DNA of 12,650 nucleotides, from the NCBI GenBank assembly GCA_003133205.1, contig PKWK01000334.1, positions 1 through 12,650 of the forward strand, given 5' to 3'. Shown here piece after piece: positions 6,812-12,650 of the stretch. This DNA is from Granulicella sp. GTDB lineage: Bacteria > Acidobacteriota > Terriglobia > Terriglobales > Acidobacteriaceae. The position numbers and the translations under genes were made by a program. Position 1 is the stretch's first letter; each line of letters starts with the position of its first letter. The notes beneath the pieces were generated by a model. The model ran no database searches, was not told where the DNA came from, and saw only the letters and a list, made by a program, of their open reading frames with translations.

Positions 6812-9202
6812 ATGTTCGTCCGTCGTAAGATTTTGAGCTGCACAATAGGCCTGTCGGTGCTTGCTTCGGTTCCTCACGGTGCAGCCGTCGCCCAGCAGGC
6901 GGTACTCACACGAGGGAACGCTGCCATAGTACTCCAGCCGTTTGCGCCAAATATTGTGCGCGTGACGTTGAGCCTGGATAAGACCGCTGCCTTGAAACCG
7001 CCTGGAGTTGGCATCACAGCAACGGGCGCTGCCGCAGGATGGGCAGAGGAGAGCGTGGACGGTGGCGACACCTTTCGCTCCGATCGTATGGTTATCCATG
7101 TTTCACCTGAATCCCATGGGGCTCCCTCAGGCACACAGGCGGATATCGCCAGATACTTCAACGGTTCGACTCCATATATCGGTTTGAGGATCGAAACACC
7201 GGCGGGCGAGCAGATCCTGAGCCTGCAGGGATGGGAGATGTCCGTGCCTAACCATAAGGACGGCAACGCCGGTGTGCTCTACGACAGGCGTCCGGGAGAC
7301 GATCCCTTTTTCCAGGTGGGCGCAACATTCGCCGCTCCCGCGGACGAGCACTATTATGGGCTCGGGCAGAATCAACAAGGCTTTCTGGACCTTCGAGGAC
7401 ATTCGGTAGATTGCGCTCACGATTACACAGCGGCCGCGGGACCGAGCGTGTGCGTTCCGTTCGTGGTCACCAATAAAGGCTATGCGCTGTTGTGGGACAA
7501 CCCATCCAGAACGCGCGTGGATTTCGCCTTCAACGACCAGACTCGTTGGACATCCCAGGTGGGTCAGCGCGTCTCGTTCTTCGTCATCGTCGGCGACACC
7601 TACGATCAGCTCTACCAGGGCTATCGTTTGCTGACCGGCAGTGTTCCTATGCTTCCGAAGTCTGCCTATGGTTACATCCAATGCAAGCAACGCTACACCT
7701 CACAGAAGGAGATCCTTGACGTAGCTAATGGCTACCGCGAGCGTCACCTGCCTGCGGATGTGATGGTGGTTGACTGGTTTTACTTCACCAAGATGGGCCA
7801 GATGGACATGAACCCGAAATCCTGGCCCGATCCGGCAGCCATGAACGCCGAGTTGCACAAGCTCGGCTTCCACAGCATGATCAGCGTCTGGCCGCGCTTT
7901 GTGCCGGAAGACCGGTACTATGACACACTGCTGAAGAACGGATGGTTTGAACACCTCGCCGACGGCACGCCCACCAATGGAATGCCATACGACCGTGCGG
8001 GCTCCGACATCGACACAACCAACCCCGACGCTGCCCACTGGTACTGGAACACCATTCGAGAGAATTTTGTGAACAAGGGTTTCGATGCATTCTGGGCCGA
8101 TGAAACCGAGCCCGACCTGCCTCCGAATGGAAGCTATCTGGATGTTGGTCCCGGGACGGAATACTTCAATGTCTACCCTTACTTCCACACCAAGGCCTTG
8201 TACGACGGCTTTCGGCACGACCTGCCGGAGAGGCGCGCACTGATCCTTTCCCGTGACGCGTACCTGGGCGCACAACATAACGGGACCATCTTCTGGTCCT
8301 CTGACATTTCGCCTACTTGGGACACGCTGAAGCGACAGGTGCCGACCGGACTGAACTTTGTCGCGTCGGGCATGCCTTACTGGAGTACAGACATCGGTGG
8401 CTGGCAGTATCTTCCCTATTCGCACACTCCGGAACGGCCCCCTTTGATTGATCCCAGCACTGCACGCGATAACGTCGGCCGCTATGACGACTATCCGGAG
8501 TTGTATGTCCGCTGGTTCCAGTACGCAACCTTCCAGCCGACGATGCGGGCGCACGGCAGCCGCACCTTCAATGAAGTCTGGTCTTATGGCAAGCAGGCGG
8601 AGCCCATTCTGGAGAAATACCTGCGTCTGCGCTATCAGCTTATGCCGTACATCTACTCGCTCGGCTACTCTTCGCATGAGACCGGCGCGCCTTTCATGCG
8701 CGGCCTGTTCATGGATTTCGGTCAGGATCCGAAGGCCGCTTCAATTGGCGACGAGTATATGTTCGGGCCGGCACTATTGATCGCCCCAGTCACGGAACAG
8801 GGCGCCACCAGCCGCAGAGTTTATCTGCCTGCGGGCACGGATTGGTACAACTTCTGGACAAACGAGCGCTTGCACGGAGGCCGCCACGTAACCGTGGCCG
8901 CGCCGATCGATACCATCCCCATCTTTGTGCGCGCGGGATCGATCCTTCCGCTCGGAGCGGCGATCGAGAGCACCAATGAGAGGCAGGCGATTACCAGCGT
9001 GCGCGTCTATCCGGGTGTCGATGGCGACTTCACCCTCTACAGCGACGACGGCACTACCTATGCCTACGAAGCCGGAAAAAGTGAGATCACCCACCTGCAC
9101 TGGAACAATGCGGCGAGCAAACTGGAGCATACAGGCGCTTCGGCATGGAGCAAACCCGACGAAGCGCTGGTGGAGATTGCCGGCAAGGGCGGAAGAGACT
9201 AA
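6812..9202 (+). CDS. Secreted GH31 glycoside hydrolase (alpha-xylosidase or alpha-glucosidase type)
   Basis: A retaining alpha-glycosidase of 796 residues. It begins with a Sec signal peptide (MFVRRK, hydrophobic core, cleavage likely at AVA-QQ near residue 27). An N-terminal beta-sandwich runs to about 280. The TIM barrel starts at about 283 (SAYGYIQCKQRYTS), with DVMVVDWFYFTKMG near 315. The predicted nucleophile is Asp430 in FWADETEPD and the predicted acid/base is Asp498 in FWSSDISPTW; the 68-residue gap fits the family. C-terminal beta-domains carry IFVRAGSILPLG near 703. The DWFYFTKMG and FWADETEPD motifs recall the Bacteroidetes/Cellvibrio alpha-xylosidase branch, but no PA14 insertion is evident. 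Alpha-glucosidase activity cannot be excluded. The ATG at 6812 is chosen over an in-frame GTG at 6770 because GGAGG (6798-6802) lies 9 bases before it and the signal peptide starts cleanly. It is followed in the same direction by the GH2 gene, probably as an operon. Confidence 0.9.
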   Translation: MFVRRKILSCTIGLSVLASVPHGAAVAQQAVLTRGNAAIVLQPFAPNIVRVTLSLDKTAALKPPGVGITATGAAAGWAEESVDGGDTFRSDRMVIHVSPESHGAPSGTQADIARYFNGSTPYIGLRIETPAGEQILSLQGWEMSVPNHKDGNAGVLYDRRPGDDPFFQVGATFAAPADEHYYGLGQNQQGFLDLRGHSVDCAHDYTAAAGPSVCVPFVVTNKGYALLWDNPSRTRVDFAFNDQTRWTSQVGQRVSFFVIVGDTYDQLYQGYRLLTGSVPMLPKSAYGYIQCKQRYTSQKEILDVANGYRERHLPADVMVVDWFYFTKMGQMDMNPKSWPDPAAMNAELHKLGFHSMISVWPRFVPEDRYYDTLLKNGWFEHLADGTPTNGMPYDRAGSDIDTTNPDAAHWYWNTIRENFVNKGFDAFWADETEPDLPPNGSYLDVGPGTEYFNVYPYFHTKALYDGFRHDLPERRALILSRDAYLGAQHNGTIFWSSDISPTWDTLKRQVPTGLNFVASGMPYWSTDIGGWQYLPYSHTPERPPLIDPSTARDNVGRYDDYPELYVRWFQYATFQPTMRAHGSRTFNEVWSYGKQAEPILEKYLRLRYQLMPYIYSLGYSSHETGAPFMRGLFMDFGQDPKAASIGDEYMFGPALLIAPVTEQGATSRRVYLPAGTDWYNFWTNERLHGGRHVTVAAPIDTIPIFVRAGSILPLGAAIESTNERQAITSVRVYPGVDGDFTLYSDDGTTYAYEAGKSEITHLHWNNAASKLEHTGASAWSKPDEALVEIAGKGGRD

Positions 9203-9298
9203 AAGGGGTTGGTGCCTCTTCGATCGTCTGCAGTGGTTATCAGTGCGCGATGGAGAGATCGAGTGGTTCTGCCCGCCAGCTAAGTGAGGAAGCCCTAC

Positions 9299-11791
9299 GT
9301 GACATTGTTGACTCGTCGCCATCTGCTTTGTTCCGGGGCCGCGACCCTTGCGTCCTCATTCTTTTCGAGCAGCTCCATCGCACGCGCTGCGGCACTGGAG
9401 ACCGGTGCAGGAGCGGCAGCCGTCGCTCCGCGTGAGCGGCTGCTGCTTGATTTTGGGTGGAAGCTCTTTCAGGGCCATGGGACCGATCCGCGCCGCGATC
9501 TCGGATTTGGGGCGGGCCAGGGAGACTTTGCCAAGTCAGGCAGTTTTGACTTCGCCACGGAAAAGTTCGACGACTCGAAGTGGCGCTCGCTGAACCTTCC
9601 GCATGACTGGGCGGTGGAACTGCCGTTCGTTCATGACGAAGCACAACAGGGGCATGGCTACAAGCCAATCGGCCGTCGCTATCCTGAGACGAGCGTGGGC
9701 TGGTATCGGCGTGTGATTGAAATTCCAGAGAACGACCGCGGCCGCCGCATATCGATTGAGTTTGACGGCGCTTTCCGCGACGCGCTGGTCTTTTTCAATG
9801 GATATTTCATCGGTAGGAACGACAACGGGTATGCGCCTTTCAGCTTCGATCTGAGCGACTTTATCAACTACGGCGGCAAGAACTTTCTTGTCGTCCGCAT
9901 GGACGCGAGCTTCGGCGACGGCTGGTTCTATGAGGGGGCCGGCATCTACCGGCATGTGTGGCTCACCAAGAGCGATGCGCTGCATCTGGGCCGGTGGGAG
10001 AGCTACGTCCGTAGTGAGGCCAGGGGCAATGCTGCAACGATGAGCCTGGGCACGATCGTACAGAATGAAGGCAAGCAGACGGAGGTCTGTCGGGTCCGCT
10101 GGCAGGTTTTCGATGTGAAGGGAAAGCCGGTTGCGACAGCGGACGCCACGCCGCAAACCATTGCAGTCGGCGGCGCAGTCAACTTTACGGCAACTGCGAG
10201 TATTGCCAATCCATCCTTGTGGTCGCCAGAGTCTCCGGCGCTCTACTCCGCGATCGTTACGGTTGAGTCGGGCGGCAAAACGCGCGATGCGGAAAGGATT
10301 CGGTTCGGCGTACGGAGCGTTCTTTTCGACGCGAATAAGGGGTTCTTCCTGAACGGAAAACCAGTGAAGATCAAGGGCACGTGCAACCACCAGGACCACG
10401 CAGGGGTCGGTGCCGCACTGCCGGACCGGCTGCAGTGGTTTCGTCTCGCCGTGTTGAAGGAGATGGGATCGAATGCGGTGCGCACTTCGCACAACATGCC
10501 CACTCCAGAGTGGGTGGAGGCATGCGACCACATGGGCATGATGATGTTGTGCGAGACGCGCATGATGAGTTCCAACGCCGAGGGACTCGCCCAATTGGAA
10601 CTGATGGTGAAACGCTACCGCAACTCTCCGGCGATCATCCTGTGGTCGATGGGCAACGAAGAGTGGCCGCTGCAATCCACCGAGCATGGCGAGCATGTGG
10701 TGGCAACCATGGTCGCGCGAACCCACCAGCTCGACCCCACAAGGCTATGCACGGCCGCGACGACCGCACCGTTCGAGAACAGCGTCGCCAAATCGCTTGA
10801 CGTGGAAGGATTCAACTACACGCTGAAGGACATTGACGCTTCTCACGCGGCGCATCCGAAGCGGCCGTCGATCGGCACGGAGACCGCGAGCACCGTCTCG
10901 ACGCGCGGCATCTATTCGACCGACAAGCTACGCAACTGGGTCAGCGCGTATGACGTGAACCATACGGACTGGTCCGAGATCGCGGAGGAGTGGTGGAAGT
11001 TCTATGCGGGGCGCCCATGGCTTGCAGGCGGTTTCGCGTGGACGGGCTTCGACTATCGCGGCGAGCCGACTCCCTATGGCTGGCCGTCGATCAATTCTCA
11101 GTTCGGCATTGTGGACATGTGCGGCTTTCCCAAGGATAACTACTTCTATTACAAAGCGTGGTGGGGCGCCGATCCGGTGTTGCATCTTTTCCCCCACTGG
11201 AATTGGGAGGAGCGCATTGGAGGAATCATCCCCGTATGGGTCCACTCCAACCTGGACGAGGTGGAACTGCTACTGAACGGCAAGAGCTTGGGCAGCCAGA
11301 AGGTGCAGCCTCTGACTCACCTTGAGTGGAAAGTGATGTACGAACCGGGTGTGCTGGAGGCGCGCGGCAGCAAGAATGGCAAAGTGTTGGTGACCGAGCG
11401 GCGCGAGACCACGGGCAAGGCGGCCACGATCAAGCTCACAGCCGATCGTACGGAGATCGATGCCGATGGAGAAGATATCGCTGTGCTTCGCGTCGAGGTA
11501 CTGGACCAAGAGGGCCGAAGTGTGCCCACCGCGGACAACCAGATCAGCTTCAAAGTTACCGGCGCTGGCGCATTGATTGGCGTGGGCAACGGCGACCCCA
11601 ACTGCCAGGAATCGGACAAGGAGCCTAAGCGCAGTCTGTTCAATGGTCTGGCTCAAGCAATCGTGCAGGCAGCCAGGATCCCGGGAACGATCACGGTGGA
11701 AGCATACGCGGAGGAGTGGCCGGGACCGAAGCTGCCTTCAACGACGCTCAGCATTACGACGAAGCGGGCTGTGCCGAGACCGTCGGCCTGA
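9299..11791 (+). CDS. GH2 glycoside hydrolase (beta-galactosidase-like), Tat-exported
   Basis: A retaining beta-glycosidase of about 830 residues. The N-terminus has a twin-arginine signal (TRRHLLCSGAATLAS, then ARAAA), which suggests export of the folded enzyme. A sugar-binding beta-sandwich (NLPHDWAVE, GWFYEGAGIYRHVWL) and an Ig-like domain precede the TIM barrel, which starts near 340. The predicted acid/base is Glu454 in WSMGNEEW and the nucleophile Glu528 in SIGTETAST, 74 residues apart as expected for GH2. After about 630 comes a DUF4982-like module (FPHWNWEERIGGIIPVWVHS, then VELLLNGKSLG). From about 710 there is a GH2 C-terminal domain 5-like or invasin-like Ig module (LTADRTEIDADGEDIAVL). 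This domain order fits beta-galactosidases better than glucuronidases, but the substrate is unproved. GTG at 9299 is preferred over GTG at 9284 because GAGGAAG (9286-9292) is spaced 6 bases before it. It lies 96 bp after the GH31 gene with no terminator between them. Confidence 0.9.
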   Translation: MTLLTRRHLLCSGAATLASSFFSSSSIARAAALETGAGAAAVAPRERLLLDFGWKLFQGHGTDPRRDLGFGAGQGDFAKSGSFDFATEKFDDSKWRSLNLPHDWAVELPFVHDEAQQGHGYKPIGRRYPETSVGWYRRVIEIPENDRGRRISIEFDGAFRDALVFFNGYFIGRNDNGYAPFSFDLSDFINYGGKNFLVVRMDASFGDGWFYEGAGIYRHVWLTKSDALHLGRWESYVRSEARGNAATMSLGTIVQNEGKQTEVCRVRWQVFDVKGKPVATADATPQTIAVGGAVNFTATASIANPSLWSPESPALYSAIVTVESGGKTRDAERIRFGVRSVLFDANKGFFLNGKPVKIKGTCNHQDHAGVGAALPDRLQWFRLAVLKEMGSNAVRTSHNMPTPEWVEACDHMGMMMLCETRMMSSNAEGLAQLELMVKRYRNSPAIILWSMGNEEWPLQSTEHGEHVVATMVARTHQLDPTRLCTAATTAPFENSVAKSLDVEGFNYTLKDIDASHAAHPKRPSIGTETASTVSTRGIYSTDKLRNWVSAYDVNHTDWSEIAEEWWKFYAGRPWLAGGFAWTGFDYRGEPTPYGWPSINSQFGIVDMCGFPKDNYFYYKAWWGADPVLHLFPHWNWEERIGGIIPVWVHSNLDEVELLLNGKSLGSQKVQPLTHLEWKVMYEPGVLEARGSKNGKVLVTERRETTGKAATIKLTADRTEIDADGEDIAVLRVEVLDQEGRSVPTADNQISFKVTGAGALIGVGNGDPNCQESDKEPKRSLFNGLAQAIVQAARIPGTITVEAYAEEWPGPKLPSTTLSITTKRAVPRPSA

Positions 11792-11956
11792 TCGACGGGC
11801 CGCCACCTGTTGCGCACCATCTTGTGGGTGATCGTCGACCGAGCTCAGGAAATCCCGGCAAACTGCACCTTATGCAGAATTCTGTCGAAAGGGCGGAATT
11901 GGTCAGAAAGCGCTGTTCGAGCTTTTCCGTAGACTCTGTAAATGCAATGCCTGCTT

Positions 11957-11997
11957 AAATCGTCCACCAGGGCCGACCATTCATTTTCAATGAGTCA
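11957..11997 (-). repeat. Right copy of the perfect 41-bp inverted repeat
   Basis: Exact reverse complement of 1115-1155. Identity ends at 11957 and 11997. Beyond it the sequence (GCATCCAAGAAGTCTG) does not match the DNA outside the left copy and does not encode the missing N-terminal part of the tyrosine recombinase. Unlike the left copy, this one is in no plausible coding region: in the frame matching the integrase reading, the codon at 11956-11958 is TAA. Confidence 0.9.
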
Positions 11998-12063
11998 GCA
12001 TCCAAGAAGTCTGTGTCGGGCAGCAGCTACCCTCTTGTTCCTTTACCCACACTTTGTGGAACA

Positions 12064-12084
12064 GCCGGATCGGGTGGATCCGGC
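12064..12084. repeat. Hairpin downstream of the serine recombinase gene
   Basis: GCCGGATC (12064-12071) and GATCCGGC (12077-12084) form a perfect 8-bp stem with loop GGGTG. A smaller stem, CCACA/TGTGG (12047-12051/12055-12059), sits next to it. They lie just past the stop of the minus-strand recombinase gene. There is no T run on that strand, so this is not a classical terminator; it could slow transcription or be a recombination-related structure. Confidence 0.5.
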
Positions 12085-12101
12085 CCTTGATCCCGTGAGG
12101 T

Positions 12102-12650
12102 TTAGGCGACCGGTTTTTGCAGCCCTTTTTTAACAGCGGGGTTTTGCTCGCTGAGCACGCGGTGGATGGTGGTGCGGGAGACCAAGTAGCTCTTCGCCAG
12201 TTGTCCCCGGCTATGACCTTGCTGGCGGTCGCGGAGGATGGCGGCCCGATCGAGAACCAGGGCCTTCCGTCCGATGTGCCGTCCTTCGAGCTTGGCCCGC
12301 CGCATGCCGGCGCGCACTCGCTCGACGATCAGGCTGCGCTCCAACTCCGCGATTGCGCCGATGATGACCACAACGGCCCGACCGAGGGGGCCACCGGTGT
12401 CGATTTGTTCCCGGAAGGAGATGAACTCGACGTTGAGCCGGTTCAGCTCATCGAGCACCTCGAGGAAGTGTTTCACCGACCGTGCGATCCGGTCGGAGGC
12501 CCAGACCAGGACGACGTCGAATTGGCCGCGGCGGGCATCCCGCATCATGGCATCGAGCCCCGGCCGGCGAGCCTTCGCTCTGGAGATCATGTCAGTATAT
12601 TCCTCGACGATCTCATAGTCGCGCTGCTTCGCCATCTCGTGGAGGTCGTA
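12102..12650 (-). CDS. Serine recombinase (resolvase/invertase family), 5' end outside the window
   Basis: This DNA resolvase/invertase-type recombinase is partial because the frame stays open to the last base (YDLHE precedes the first internal Met), so the true start and the catalytic serine, normally within the first 20 residues, lie beyond 12650. What remains is typical: EYTDMISRAKARRPGLDAM, then FDVVLVWASDRIARSVKHFL with the conserved Asp-Arg, EFISFREQIDTGGPLGR, the long helix IGAIAELERSLIVERVRAGM, and a C-terminal helix-turn-helix (QLAKSYLVSRTTIHRVL). Full members have about 190-200 residues, so only around 15-20 are missing. It ends 105 bp from the right 41-bp repeat, which adds to the impression of a mobile-element boundary. 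Whether it mobilises this locus or is an unrelated neighbour cannot be told here. Confidence 0.92.
   Translation of the reverse strand, partial: YDLHEMAKQRDYEIVEEYTDMISRAKARRPGLDAMMRDARRGQFDVVLVWASDRIARSVKHFLEVLDELNRLNVEFISFREQIDTGGPLGRAVVVIIGAIAELERSLIVERVRAGMRRAKLEGRHIGRKALVLDRAAILRDRQQGHSRGQLAKSYLVSRTTIHRVLSEQNPAVKKGLQKPVA

Larger units (their letters stand above)
1115..11997. mobile_element. Candidate element or composite segment bounded by 41-bp inverted repeats
   Basis: Two perfect 41-bp inverted copies, both with TGACTCATTG facing outward, enclose about 10.9 kb holding the regulator, receptor, GH31 and GH2 genes. The geometry is that of terminal inverted repeats, or of two insertion-sequence ends in opposite orientation. 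Against a simple transposon: no transposase lies inside, the bases outside the two ends (CACGAA on the left, GCATCC on the right) show no target duplication, and the missing 5' half of the recombinase is not found beyond the right copy. A region shaped by two independent insertions followed by deletions explains the data as well. Confidence 0.33.
11792..12101. other. Gene-free stretch with mobile-element debris
   Basis: No frame here resembles a protein. It contains the right 41-bp repeat and two small hairpins near its right end. Around 11876-11911 two similar units (CAGAATTCTGTCGAAAG and CGGAATTGGTCAGAAAG) lie 17 bp apart; such degenerate subterminal repeats are common inside insertion-sequence ends. 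No clear terminator for the GH2 gene was seen. Confidence 0.5.

Noticed and set aside
7700..8677. 325-residue frame on the minus strand inside the GH31 gene
   Set aside because: Antisense to the catalytic barrel of GH31, whose active-site motifs are intact; no recognisable domain or ribosome binding site.
1115..11997. A simple intact transposon with target-site duplication
   Set aside because: Flanking bases (CACGAA on the left and GCATCC on the right) do not match, there is no transposase inside, and the missing integrase half is not found beyond the right end. Kept only as a candidate composite or decayed element.
11942..12133. 63-residue frame starting at 11942
   Set aside because: It passes through the 41-bp repeat and hairpins, resembles no protein and overlaps the end of the serine recombinase gene.
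1..12650. CRISPR array or multi-copy tandem repeat array
   Set aside because: No regularly spaced repeats were seen on reading; only the two-copy 12-bp repeat at 184-207.

Overview
The window looks like accessory DNA from an acidobacterium, probably of the Terriglobia. Two things point there. One is an Oar/SusC-like TonB-dependent receptor with a carboxypeptidase-regulatory-like N-terminal domain and no SusD partner. The other is a divergent single-pass membrane regulator of a type I associate with Acidobacteriota. The taxonomy is inferred from gene type and arrangement, not from a marker gene.

Layout. Positions 1-298 hold no recognisable gene. A D-arm-less tRNA-Leu(CAA)-like sequence lies at 299-366 and is followed by a 5'-truncated tyrosine recombinase on the minus strand (452-1201). 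This is the usual picture of an integration site with its integrase, here decayed. The middle of the window is one sugar-use locus: a membrane-bound regulator (1323-2675, minus), a divergent TonB-dependent receptor (2850-6647), a strong intrinsic terminator, a secreted GH31 glycosidase (6812-9202) and a Tat-exported GH2 glycosidase (9299-11791). After a gene-free stretch of about 310 bp, a serine recombinase (12102 to beyond 12650, minus) runs off the right edge.

How the genes may work together. The receptor would import an oligosaccharide across the outer membrane. The GH31 enzyme (alpha-xylosidase or alpha-glucosidase type) and the GH2 enzyme (beta-galactosidase type) would trim it in the periplasm or at the surface. 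The regulator has a cytoplasmic N-terminal domain, one membrane span and a periplasmic C-terminal domain, so it could sense a periplasmic signal and control the divergent receptor gene. Alpha-xylosidase plus beta-galactosidase would fit galactosylated xyloglucan side chains, but that substrate is inference.

The most unusual structure is a perfect 41-bp inverted repeat at 1115-1155 and 11957-11997. It brackets the whole sugar-use locus, and its left copy lies where the integrase gene loses recognisable homology. It suggests that the locus sits between two ends of a mobile element, or is itself cargo, although no transposase is present inside and no target-site duplication is visible.
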